Made by a program: the position numbers and the translations under genes | Shown: positions 28,271-39,357 of the stretch, piece after piece | How the letters are laid out: each line of letters opens with the position of its first letter | Position numbering within the stretch: the first letter of the stretch is position 1 | Assembly: GCA_022749755.1 (NCBI GenBank) | Contig: CM040445.1 | Coordinates: 12,359,182-12,423,181 of the forward strand | Direction of reading: 5' to 3' | DNA: 64,000 nucleotides | DNA from: Azadirachta indica | Taxonomy: Eukaryota; Streptophyta; Magnoliopsida; Sapindales; Meliaceae | The notes under the pieces: model-generated | Seen by the model: the letters and a program-made list of their open reading frames with translations, nothing else | The model's database searches: none | What the model was told of the DNA's origin: nothing

Positions 28271-29337
28271 CTAAAACATCAGGAGAGGAGAGTAAACCAG
28301 CACGGTGGCAAACAGGATGGCCCACCAGAAATCGAAGCAACGAGCCGTGATGATGCCGCCGACAGCAGAGCTCACAGTAGTTGTAGGAGAAGCAGCAGTT
28401 TCGGGAATATTTATATCTGGCAACTCGTGATCCGGGGTCGACGGTGGAGGAGGGGAACGACGTTTGCTCGGAGACTTCGGAGGACGACGGGGAGATTTTG
28501 GAAGAGAGCCGCCGACGCCGAAGCCGCCGCCACCACTGCCACGGCGGGTAACGTTAGCTGCGAGCTGGGGAAGAACGTTGAGACAGAACTTGAGGCCCAT
28601 GGTGCAGCCCGCGCGACCGCCGCAGATGAAGTAGAGAATCCCTGGTTGATTCAGGCGGATCTCGGTGTGGCTGCCGTTGTGGACAGTGATCGAATTGACT
28701 GTGCTGCACGAGGCGTATTCCTGTTGGTTCACCTCTAGAACATCGAGGTCCATAGTGTCCGTAAACTCTGCTCCGAACACGAAATGACCGAATGAGAATT
28801 TATAAATGGGTGACAAAGAAGTAGTCAGTCTCAGTCGAGGCAGAAATGAGGGAGGAATTCCGTACTATTCGGGTGCGGTTCGGTTTTCTTAACCCAACCG
28901 AACCTGAGATACATATACTTAGAACAAACTAAACCGAAATTTATGAACTTCAATGAAATTTTACAATTAATTTAGTTTCAAGTTTGGTTGAAACTTGAAC
29001 TAATTTTATGAACTGATTGATTTATGACAGAAGATAAACCGAAGTAATTTTACAACACAACCGAACAGAACCGAACCTAACCGTTCCAGCGCCTAGTTTC
29101 TCCCAGTGTAACAGTAGATTTTCATTTCATGTCAAAGTAGACGCAAACAGTTAGGGAAGCAAAATAAGCGAAACACATAACGTTACCTATAGTGTCACCG
29201 ACATATGCATTGATGGTAGAAGGAATCAGATGACAGCCCGATGATCCACTCACGACGTGGTTCGTTGCAGAGACACAGTGTAAGAGTACAAAAAAAGCCA
29301 AGAAGCAGCAAAGACCAGTGCTTGCTCCTGTTGCCAT
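28271..29337 (-). CDS. Phytocyanin A: early nodulin-like protein without a copper site, 2 exons
   Basis: Exon 1 is 29337-29187 and exon 2 is 28767-28271 (minus), joined in phase 1; 215 residues. A signal peptide (LCCFLAFFVLLHCVSA) precedes ATNHVV, the mature phytocyanin start. The fold is recognisable from VLEVNQQEYASC through GILYFICGG and GLKF. Three of four type-1 copper ligands are lost: the first His is replaced (MDLDVLEV where AHNVLEV is expected), the His before the second disulfide Cys is Gly (RAGC), and the axial position is Leu (MGLK). The usual Trp after the N-terminal Gly is also gone (SSGCHL). A Gly/Pro/Ser/Lys-rich arabinogalactan-like linker and a hydrophobic tail (about the last 25 residues) suggest a GPI anchor. 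It is therefore probably a non-copper early-nodulin-like cell-surface protein. A 5' UTR intron is likely (GCCA-GTAATT near 29508 to a CTAG near 29365). It is a paralogue of phytocyanin B. Confidence 0.85.
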
Positions 29338-29711
29338 TGCTATTATTCCCTCCGATAATTTCCTAGTTGAAATATATAACAGACCAATCAATATCAATTA
29401 CTATAAACGTTAATTAAATTAATAATCAATCAAACAATAGATGATAGATATAGAGATTATATACTCAATAGAGAGAGAGAGAGAGAGAAAGAAAGAGAGA
29501 ATTACTGGCAGCTAAGTGACCATTCAAATTGTGTTTGTGATAGAGCGAAGCAAAGCCTCCTTTTAAACTAGAGATTGCAACCAGACACCTTTTTTTTTTA
29601 CTTACGATTGGTAGAAACGCCATTGATTTGGATACCTTTTTCTTCTAGGTCTCGCTTTTACTCTGTTAACCTCCACTAGACTACACCTTAGCTTAATCTC
29701 AGGCAGTGGGC

Positions 29712-29835
29712 TATCTTCCTATATTATATATTAATCCTCCAATAACTTTTATCAAAACCCTTTTCTAAACATAAATAAATAAAAATCGTTTATGTATACT
29801 CACATTATTCGAAAATTTTACACAATACGTATATA
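29712..29835. repeat. Copy of the 25.3-kb block, upstream of phytocyanin A
   Basis: Shares AACCCTTTTCTAAACATAAA and following sequence down to GAAAATTTTACACAAT with about 25300-25425, in the same orientation. This is a dispersed direct duplication flanking the phytocyanin A region. Confidence 0.65.
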
Positions 29836-30257
29836 AATACTGTAGTTATTTATCACCATACAATTATATATTATATTTATATATATATAGAGAGAGAATA
29901 TGTTTTACCTAAAAATTCCGAGATTCGGCAATGTTCAAATCACAGTTAATGAGTATTATTTTATGTTTAATAGGAAAAGTGTACAAAGTAAACATCAATT
30001 TTTAAATTTTTGTGTGTGAGTAAAAGGATTTTAAAGTAGATTAATTTTAGTATAATATTTAAATATTTCAGATATTTAAAAAGTTTTACATTAACATATT
30101 ATATATTTTATAGTATAATATATGAAGAAATTGCTTGCCACTACCACTACTACATAACTTCTTTCGTAATTTTCACACCATATAAATTTCATATGATAGA
30201 ATTTTTTTCATATCCCAATATTAAAAAAAAAAAAAAAAACTAATTAAAGATTAACGC

Positions 30258-33200
30258 TACTCTAATTAAGCCTAAATATAAAGTTTGACATAGAATGGGT
30301 CCCTCTCACATGGCAGTTAATTTTATGTTCTTCTAATTTGTGCTCTAATCAGTGCCCACGCAGGCACATTACCAGTACTAGATGATCGTATTAAGTTGTT
30401 TGAAGCCGCGTTAAAATAGTTTTCAAAGTAGATTTTTGGTGAGCTGTACTATAAAATATATTAACAATCAGCTGCAAAATTCATTAAAACAGTTAATTTT
30501 GGTGACGATTTTAGAAGTCTTTTTACTAAACGTTTTCTGCAATGGTCGATAGTTTAATCGGACCGAAAAGTGCTTACAAAGGTTAGGCACTCTCCAATGG
30601 ATTCGCACTTCGCACAATCTCCACGTACGTATGTATCATATCATTTTTTCAATAGATTATAAGTTTATCGCAAATTGCGTCTTGGTATATATGTATATAT
30701 AATATATTTATGGGTGCATTATAACTTCATTCAAGTCTTAATTATAACCGTTAGAAAATCACTTTCACCGCTGTTTTTTCCTTGAAGTTTTCATAAATTT
30801 TTTACCATTAATGAGTTCTCCAGGTGAATGGTGGGTGAAACAGCTTAACAAAGCATGAGATTAGACCAATTATATATCGATTTCATTTACGAAATGTTAT
30901 TTTCGAATAATTATTTTATATTATTTTATTTATATTTAAATATATTTATTTTATATCTACTTTACATTTTAAAAATATTTAATTATACTTTTAACATTTT
31001 TTAAAAAAGTATTTAATATCATTTAAAATAAAATTTATTAACATTTGTATAAGTAAATATTATAAATACTTTAGAATATATATTAAAATTAAAAAAAAAA
31101 AATTATGTTAAATGAATGACACTGACAATGCAATGTTGTTTTGTTTAATAAATGAGTTAAATTATAATTTTAATTTTTGACATAATTATTAAATAGATCG
31201 ATTTTGAGTTAGTTTAAAATATGTTATATATTTATTTAATATATTAAAATATAACATATTAACCCAAACCATTATTTTTATATTTAATACGAATTATCAC
31301 TCTTATACTAAATACGACATGTTAACTCAAATTATCGTCATTGTATATATTGACATGGGGTGATAAATAGTATAGTTAAAAGGAGAAATTTAATTTCTAG
31401 GAGGTCAATTATACTAATACTTAAAAAATGGAGATTATTTCAAATTTCAGCATTTTGAATAAATTGTTAAAATTTTTTTAAAAAAAATAATAATAATAAT
31501 TTTCTAGAATGGGTCCCGCTCACGTGGCAGTTGTATGTTCTCGTAGTTTGTGCTCCAATGGCGGTTAGAAGCAGTGTTGAGGTAGGCGCACTACTAGATT
31601 TTCTTACAGAGCTTCTTAAAGCAGTGTGAAAATATTTTTGTTCTGTAATTATGAAATATCTTTCCATTAGATTTCTGTTGAGCTGTACCGACACTACAAC
31701 AACAGTCAGCTGCCAGTGATCGTATTTGTTTTGTTTTTGGTAAGAATTTTTATTAATATTTTTTCTTTTTTATTTCGTACTTCTTAATTATTTTATGCCA
31801 CTCAGACTACGTACGTTTATGGTATGGTGGGTGATGAGAGGTGAATGATATAATGATTTTATACAATAAATAAATTTGGCAAATGCAACGCAAGAAGTAA
31901 AATAAAATAAAATATCACAAAAAGACAAAAAAGCAAAAAGGCCGATGGTAATTAAGAAAAAATAAACCTTGCAGGCTTTGCCAGTTTCCTGATATAAACA
32001 ACTTTCAACATTAAAAAACATATATTTTTAATGTAAAAAAAAAATCTTTAATTACTTTCCTCAAAAGAGAAAGCGAGAGGATATTTACGTGGGAAGAACA
32101 CCCTAACAACTTTGAGTTATTATGTCATGTACACAAAAAAATCTTTTAATTTTAGATTAAAAAAATTGATTTGTGATAATTTATTCTTTTGGTGGTGATT
32201 GTGAAGTTTTGAAAATGTATTTCCTTCTAAATTACTTATTATTAATTTTAGTTTAGTCATAAGAATAATAATAATAATTATGATTATGATTATTGATCTA
32301 TAATAATAATAATAATAATAATCTGTATTTAAGTATAATTTACTAACTTGTTGGGAAGCACCCATTTGTCAATGTGGGGACTCCTGGGAACGAGGCAGGC
32401 ACATTCATTAGGGCAAAGAAGGTGCTTCCAAATTTTCTGAGGGTTTTATGAATTTCTTAGCATTGAAGAAAGCTGACTCAAGCTTGAGATTAGGTCAATT
32501 ATGTAATAGATGAGAAGGGGGGGGAGGTCAAAGGCAAAAGGGCATTTAAATTGCATTTGACAAAAGTGGACAAGTATACCTAAATACGGTTTCTGCTTCC
32601 GCTTCTGGGAATTGTTGGCCATGATTATTATTCTTAGCTTAACCCACAAAAAGACCAACGCACACAAAAAGCAAGAAAACAACTTTGAAGATTAAAAAAT
32701 ATTTTGCATTTCTATATATATATATATATATATATGAGCACTGACAAATATAGCATGCAATTCTAAGTAAGTCAAGGCAGATGTTCTATGTCCAAAATAG
32801 GTTGTCAAATGTCAACAATTAACAAATAGTGAAAATATTAACGACCTAATTCAGACTAAGACTAGATAGAGATCAACACGATTCAAAAGCTAAGCTAAAG
32901 TGGAGAGGGATTTTGAACCTATAAAATCCCTATAAATTAAACCTATAATAACGCAATTGTTGTGCGAATTATTAAAGATTATTGCTTAATTAAACCTAAA
33001 TATAATGCTTGACAAGTTTGTTTTTTTCCTATATAATAATTATGAAACATTAATTTTCTTTTTTTTTTTGAATAAAAAATTTTAGAATGGGTCCCCCTCA
33101 CATGGCCGTTAAACGTTAGCGCACTACTAGATTTCGCTTTTAACCTTTTTAAAGAAGCATGAAATATCTTTCAATTAAATTTTTGTAGAGCTGTAGTAGC

Positions 33201-34000
33201 AGTAGTACTGTATGTAATGACAGCCAGCTGCTGCAAATAAAACAGTGAATTATAATTATCATATTTGCTTTGTTTTTGGTAAGAGAAATTGTTTTTTTTT
33301 TTTTTTTGATATAATAATTCAGTTTTCAGGCCATGGAAACAGTTAATATTAATCACGTATTTTAAAGTAAATACTTATAAAAATAACTTCAGTTATCATC
33401 TCATGTATAGAGAACCCTTTAATTTTAGATAAAAAATAAAAAATAAAAAATTGATCCTAAGTAAGTATAATTTACTAATTTGTTGTCAAAAATCAGAGTC
33501 TAATTGATTGTTTCCAAGGAAGCACATTGTCACTGATAATGATTCAAAGGTTCCAATATTTCACCACATGCTTGAAAAATATACCTCCAACCAAACTAAG
33601 AGCTAAGTTATCTAATCGTTCACGCAATCTCAACCATTTTCTTTGTATATATTTATAGCTGTAGCTCAATATAACATTAAAGTTTTTCAGGTATTTTTTT
33701 TTTTTATTTTAACACCGTAAGAAAATGGCATTCAACGTTCTCTTTCTGAGGTTTTTTTAAAATTTTTTACCATTGACGAGAACTCAAGCTTGAGATTAGG
33801 GTCAATTATGTGATGATTTCATTCAAGAATTTGGCATTATGCATGGATACAAGATACGCGGGAGGTCCAAAAGGCAAAGGGCATTTGATTTGGATTTGAC
33901 AGAAGTGAACTAGTATACACACCTGCGCTTTGTGCTTCCGCTTTTTGGGAATTGTTGGCCATGAATTTTAGCTTAGCCCACAGAAGACCCACACAAAAGT
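30258..34000. repeat. Degenerate tandem array of about 1.2-1.6-kb non-coding units
   Basis: A block beginning GAATGGGTCCC and continuing through CTCAC(A/G)TGGC to GAGCTGTA and CAGCTGC occurs three times in the same orientation at about 30293-30480, 31505-31715 and 33083-33240. A second block (GCTTGAGATTAG, GGCAAAGGGCATTT, GAATTGTTGGCCATGA) follows at about 32465-32665 and 33778-33990, with only a weak trace after unit 1 near 30828. This gives three diverged repeats of a composite unit. Nothing in it codes for a recognisable protein. The rest of 29.4-34.7 kb is AT-rich filler with TA and AAT microsatellites (about 32257-32330 and 32712-32735). Confidence 0.65.
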
Positions 34001-34172
34001 TTTGGTTTTTTGTGTTTCTTTTTTTTTTTTTTTTTTGCCCTTTTGTGGGTCAATTTGAATTACGTCTTTGAGCTTAAGATTCATGGCCAAAAATTGCCAA
34101 AAGGCAGAAGCACAAACTTCGGGCATACTAGTCCACTTTTGTTGACCCAAATGCCCTTTGCCTTTTGTTACG
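33865..34172. repeat. Long imperfect inverted repeat (foldback), arms about 135 bp
   Basis: The left arm 33865-33999 is closely matched by the reverse complement of 34038-34172, with a T-rich loop of about 38 bp. Shared landmarks in both arms are AAAAGGCAAAGGGCATTTG, ACTAGTAT, TTTGTGCTTC and TTGGCCATGAAT. The left arm is itself the last unit of the neighbouring tandem array. A transcript would form a long hairpin. Confidence 0.8.
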
Positions 34173-34499
34173 TGCTCGTTCTCAAGAGATGCTTACTCAA
34201 GCAGCATTAGCATACAAGACCAAGATCTGTCTCAGAGAAATCTGCTCTAGATTGCATGGTCCACCGACGAAGAGAATAGTTGCTGACACGTTAATTTGTA
34301 AAGGCAGTAGAGGACATGTCAATATTTAGAGGCAGCCCATCTGACTGTACCTTTAGATCGTTCCGGCTAAGAAGTTGTTGGTCGGAAAAATATCCCGGCC
34401 AAAGCCCAAATCAATATCTAGAGAGTCCCATCTAATCGTTTCTGAAAAATGTCACCGAACATAATAGAGCAAGGCAATGCATGACCTTTGTCAACTTGA

Positions 34500-34730
34500 G
34501 GCAGGGCAATCCTTTTATTTACCAGAATCGTGATATTTAAACTACACAAACAATCCTTTTCTTTGCCAGAATCGTGATATTTAAGCTAACAGAGTACGAG
34601 TGTCAAATAATTAAGCACTTGCAATCACGGTATTTAAGCTAAGATTTAAAAGAAAATCACACGGTATTTAAGCCACGATTTGAAAGGCAATTGCACAAAA
34701 CTAAATTATATAAAGGAAGACAATTCGCCC
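34500..34730. repeat. Array of ATATTTAAGCTA-like repeats, recurring at 37.2 kb
   Basis: Four to five short imperfect copies of the motif AATC(G/A)(T/C)G(A/G)TATTTAA(G/A)C. The end of the block, including GGCAATTGCACAAA and a GACAATT stretch, recurs in the same order at about 37185-37320. Confidence 0.6.
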
Positions 34731-35329
34731 ATGGCGCAGGAAGAATGTGAACTTCCACACATGCATGCTTCTCAGCGGAGAATGAAGACAGAAAGTTCTG
34801 GAAAGAAAGCTGCCAATACCACTGCCGCTGCTGTTCATGTCTGCTGTGAGCTGGGGGAGCACGCGATTGTGATAGTTGTTGGGAAACAACCTTTTGTAAT
34901 CTTTCTGAACTACAACAAAGCCACAGGAGGCTGATGGCTTGATTCCAAGGAGGCATACCTTTCTAGTATACCGAGGAGGCATATAATCCTTTTGAATATA
35001 TACAACAATGGATACAACTGTCCTTTAGCTGCAATAACACCATTCTTGCAAAAGATTATGTGCTGTGACTTGTGTGCAGTAACTCCAGGACAAGATACAA
35101 GGAGTTCCTTAATCAACTTGAGGCCCATGGTGCAGTGTCCATGCAGACAGCAGATGGCCAGATGCAGTAGTGCAACCTTGGTTGATTCAGGTGGACCACA
35201 GTGTCACCGCTGTTGTGGATGCTTGATTGAATTGACTGTGCAACACGTGGTGCATTTCTCTTGGTTCACCTCTATCACATTGTGTTTTGTGCAGTAACTC
35301 AACAAATAGATCCATCCTTGGTCATGCTG

Positions 35330-35430
35330 CCAGATACTTTTTAATACTGCCACGTCTTGTCCTTGCACATTGGCTAGATATTGCTTCCCCATTCTGAAGA
35401 CATGCTTAGTCAAACAGCACTGAGAAACAA
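35330..35430 (-). pseudogene. Coding-like segment fused to the phytocyanin remnant, unrecognised
   Basis: Directly upstream of the phytocyanin remnant (minus strand) an open segment follows a good acceptor (TTGTTTCTCAG near 35422) and reads CLTKHVFRMGKQYLANVQ, then VAVLKSIWQHDQGWIYLLSY, before running into the phytocyanin sequence. Amino-acid composition and splice context look like a real exon, but I do not recognise the family. Confidence 0.35.
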
Positions 35431-35611
35431 GAAAATATAGGCTTAATAATACGAAAGAATGATATGGCTAAAATCAGCATAAAAATGTGGGGGAAACTGA
35501 TCCAGAATCGCACATCATAATGAGAGGAAAGAGGTAGAAAAGATCAAATGGAAAGAGAGAAGCAATATGAGTGTATAATTCAAGTAGCATACTGTAAACA
35601 GAGCCATTATT

Positions 35612-35792
35612 ATCTGGGGAATGACAATAAGTAGGTCAAGTTCCTCCCAGGACTCAGTTTGGCTATGTCATCATGGCACCGAGCCCTCAAGACCTCCACT
35701 TGCTCAGGATGAACAGCGAGTAGCTGAAGTACAGATTCAGGGTCACAAGCCTGCATAATTCCTTGATCAGAGGGTTGAGACATCAATGGAAT
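35612..35792 (-). pseudogene. Coding-like exon of unknown origin
   Basis: After a good acceptor (TTGGTCAG at about 35800-35793) the minus strand is open for about 60 codons: IPLMSQPSDQGIM, then ACDPESVLQLLAVHPEQVEV and RARCHDDIAKLSPGRNL, ending in a stop. This is clearly protein-like sequence, helical and charged, and unlike the neighbouring phytocyanin debris. I cannot name the family. It is probably an exon captured from another gene or the remains of one. Confidence 0.4.
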
Positions 35793-36399
35793 CTGACCAA
35801 CAATATCTCAAAACAAAAGCATTGAAACACACAGGGAAATATATAAAGCATGTTGCATAACAGGCCAGAAATGTAACGCATTTGAGCAAGCTCAAAACAA
35901 GAACCACGGCCTACACTGTCTTGGAAGTGCCAAGAAAAGTTTCTGCAAATCCATTTGTTCACTGTTACCCCATTAACCACTTTTTGCAATGATAGATTAA
36001 TCAGACAAAAGTGCCAATAAAAGTTTAGGCAGGATAATTTCAAAACATGTCGTAGCTGTCGGGCATTAAAGCAAAAGTTTAGTAGTTAGAAGATAAAAAT
36101 CAATTATTAATGGTGAAAATGAGCAAAGTGACAAAGGAACCCACCAGGAATGCAAGCAACAAGGCATGCCAACAGCAGAAATTACAAAAGGCTGGAATGC
36201 TACACCAGATCTATATCTGGCAAGTTGAAATCCAGTGTCAATGGTGGAGGAGGAGAATGACAGTTGGTCGGTGATAGTGGAGAATCAGAATACGAAAAAT
36301 GATTGGTCAGGAACTGCAGAGAATGACAGAAAGGTCTTGGAAGAAAGCCACCAATACCACCGCTGACAAAAGTTTATGCAAATCCAATTGTTCACTGTT

Positions 36400-37320
36400 C
36401 CCCATTAGCCATTTTCTGCAATGTTGCATAGATTAATTAAACAAAAAGTGCTGATAAATGTTTAGGCAGGATCCAATTTTCGTACAATCTCCACCACAAA
36501 ACCATTTTCCAACAATAAAATGATTATGGTCAGACAGAAAAAAGCTTTCAATCAGTACAAGGTAAAAAATGCCAGTACATTCTTGGAAATAATCATGTAT
36601 CATGTATCATGTACATGCGCAGATATTTTTGTCCAACAAATACAATTACATGGTATCATTAAATCCAACTGATATCAGATTTCACTATCAGGATTTCGGT
36701 CTGTTGAATCCTCTCACAACGCACAAAAAGAAATGTAGCTAGAATGTAGAATTACTGAAGGCAAATTTTACCCTGATGAATCACCCCCCACAAAAAATAA
36801 TAATAGAAAAGGAATTATACAAAAATTTTTGAAGCTTTCTCTGCAATGGCAGTTCAAATCAATAACAAGAAGACACCATTTAGGATTCCATAGAGATAAT
36901 TAGTAGCACAATTCTGCTCCTATGTACAGTTAAACATGCTGTTGTTAGCTTATATTCCCCAACTGGAGCTATATAACCAGCAACAACAATCTAATTCCTT
37001 CAACACACAAACATCTATTATTAATTCAATTTCAACTACACGATGAAAATTAATAGTAAGAGATGGACAAAAAAAGAGTAGCAGGATTGCTTGTCAAACA
37101 AACACATCTTCAATTCACTTGCAAGAAGCAATCTGAAAAGAAAATAATAATTTCATAGCACGAGAGATGCCTCACCCATTATGTTATTTAAGCTACACAA
37201 ACAGAATATGAGTGAAATAAGCTAAAATTTACTGTTCAATTGCAATCACGATATTTAAGCTAAAATCTACAAGGCAATTGCACAAATTTAAATTACGAAA
37301 AAGATAGACAATTTACCCCC
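36400..37320. other. Intergenic sequence, no gene seen
   Basis: Contains a short ATCATGTATC tandem near 36595-36610 and, at about 37185-37320, the second copy of the ATTTAAGC-repeat block described at 34.5 kb. No coding signature. Confidence 0.5.
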
Positions 37321-37479
37321 GGTTGTTGCGGTAATTAGCTTCACACTGGTTTAGTAATTTGGCAAAGAAGTGGTTGTTAGCCCTGACAATACACCTCGTA
37401 CACAACAACCCTTGCAATGCCTAAGCGTAAGGCTCACAGATTTACAAGAGGATGGCATAAGTTGAACACTGGAATTACT

Positions 37480-37790
37480 TGGCTGGAATGGAAACAAGCA
37501 CACGACCATTTGCTGATTGCCTATTTCTTCGTGTTCCATTCCGGCGGATTCAGTATCGCTTGCAGCGCCTTGGGCCGGCGAGATCGCGGCGACGGGGATC
37601 AATGTGCGATGTGCAGGTGGCGGGACTGAATGGCAAAAGGAAATTTGAATCTAGGGATTCATCAACTCCAAAATTCACACCCCCATTTATTAATTAATAT
37701 TTTCATATTTTAAATATTTTATTTTCAATTTTGTTGGGCAAATGGGTTTAACTAGTGGGCTTCATTTAGAAAGACAGTGATGCTGTTGGC
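37480..37790 (-). pseudogene. Truncated copy of the cofactor C 5' end and promoter
   Basis: At 37539-37537 a minus-strand ATG starts MEHEEIGNQQM, aligned with MEDEEIEDQQI of the cofactor C gene at 22969. Similarity is lost after about 12 codons. Upstream of the ATG the DNA matches the intact gene closely, including GGAAATTTGAATCTAGGGATT (GGAAATTTGAATCTAGGG... in both) and the site-II-like GGGC motifs near 37730-37765. It is thus a duplicated promoter plus translation start without the gene body, in the same orientation as the parent 14.6 kb away. Confidence 0.8.
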
Positions 37791-37799
37791 ACCGCTATG

Positions 37800-39350
37800 A
37801 TGTTCTTTTGAAACCGTATTTCCTTATTTTTATTTTTATTTTCAATTAGATTATATGACCTACAAATTCCAATTTAATTTCATGGTCGACTTACATAGTT
37901 AAGAACAATGGCAATTATTTATCATGAAATATTTAGATGAACTTTTATATAACAATATGTTTTAAATAATCGCATATATTACAACTTTAATTTTGTTGTT
38001 GGAGTTTTTATAAATGTTACGTACATTCTATTTTAATGTTTTAAAAAATTTAATCTTTAATGGGTCATGAAAGTTTAATGTTATCGAATGAGTCTTAACT
38101 AATAAAAGTATCAAAAAAAAAAAAAAAGGACTAATGAAGATAAATTTGCAAATAGAATATATCATTGTGACAATGAAGACTTTTTTTTAATCTCTTTAAA
38201 ATGTATATTCTATATTTTATCAACTAAACAGTGCAGAGTATTGTAACATCTTGGACCAACTTTTTACATTACTGCTAATCAAATTATAATTATAAAAAAA
38301 TTGGAAAAGTGGAGTGTTATCACAGATAATGAGGTGAAAATATTACCATCCAAATATATCTCATCACTATATAACTTGTTATTGAAACTGATATTTCATG
38401 AGCCAACTTAGATTCTAGGCTTGGTGATGACATGATTGTGAAGGAGTAGTTGATTAGTTAATTATTTGGTACATTGAAAATTTTCTTTTTTTTAAAAAAT
38501 CTCACAAATCATTAGCTGCTGTTATTTATTGAGTAAGATATTTTGTAAACATATAAGTGATTGTTTCAATTAGAGATGGTAAGTGAACGTCTTCTAATGG
38601 ATATTATGAATATGTTGTAATGTAATGTTATCCTTGTCTTTGCTCCATTGCTTATGTAAATCTCGGGTTCCACTCTTGTAATAGCTTTCATCACCATGAG
38701 TTTTGGTTTTCAATTTATTAAATGATTTATTGGGAGAATTTTGTGGAATGGATTTCGAAGAAGTGGAGAAAATTAAGTGGACAGGAGAGTTTATCATTTA
38801 ACTATGTTTATTCTTCTTTATTTGTTTCTTGTGCTGCTGCAATCGTGTGTAGGGAAATTGCCACAAGAGATCTCTGGTTAATGGGAAATAAAGTGGGCAT
38901 CTAACAGTGAGGTTGGGAGGATTCCTTTTGGGTGATGTGATGAACACAAACAATGAGGGTAAAGTGGGATTTTCACCCAAAAAGTAGAATAACTAGATAG
39001 AATTGGATTTCTGTGAGGGAAGGTCCCTATGAATTGCTTGATTCTTTATCTCTGGCTATTGTTTTGACAAATCAGTGAAGGTATGTACCCTGGTCATTAG
39101 TTTAATTAAGAAGGAGGGATTTGCTTAAAACTTTGAAAGAAGGCACTGAACAATAACAATTAATAAATTAAGCAACTAGTTTTACATTTTAGCTAGTAAA
39201 AAGTCAATCTGGCTTCCAGGAAGAAGGTTCATTGATGATTTCATATATATGTATAAATTTGGATATCATTTTCAGATCAGAAACTATTTGAAATATTTAA
39301 TGAAAGCCGTCAACATACAAATTCCAAGCCACAGAAAGCAAAAAGGAAGA
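37800..39350. other. Intergenic sequence, no gene seen
   Basis: AT-rich. A 60-codon open frame at 38722-38904 has no recognisable features. Nothing else is visible. Confidence 0.5.
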
Positions 39351-39357
39351 GAGAAAA

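Larger units (their letters stand above)
34790..36400 (-). pseudogene. Scattered remnants of a third phytocyanin gene
   Basis: Three separated minus-strand pieces match phytocyanins A and B. About 35330-35090: HNVIEVNQEKCTTCCTVNSI, then a frameshift, then IHNSGDTVVHLNQPR, another frameshift, and the end of the cupredoxin domain (MGLKL). About 34890-34790: VLPQLTADMNSSGSGIG, the start of the linker. About 36370-36150: the proline-rich linker and tail region of another copy, similar at DNA level to 28330-28545. The first exon and the order of the pieces are lost, so no functional product is possible. It sits between intact paralogues A (28 kb) and B (42 kb), so it is debris of local duplication. 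Confidence 0.75.

Noticed and set aside
28238..28738. 166-codon plus-strand frame over phytocyanin A exon 2
   Set aside because: Antisense shadow of the conserved cupredoxin domain and linker.
32120..32365. Open frame with a long Tyr/Ile run (-)
   Set aside because: It is the translation of AAT/ATT microsatellites.
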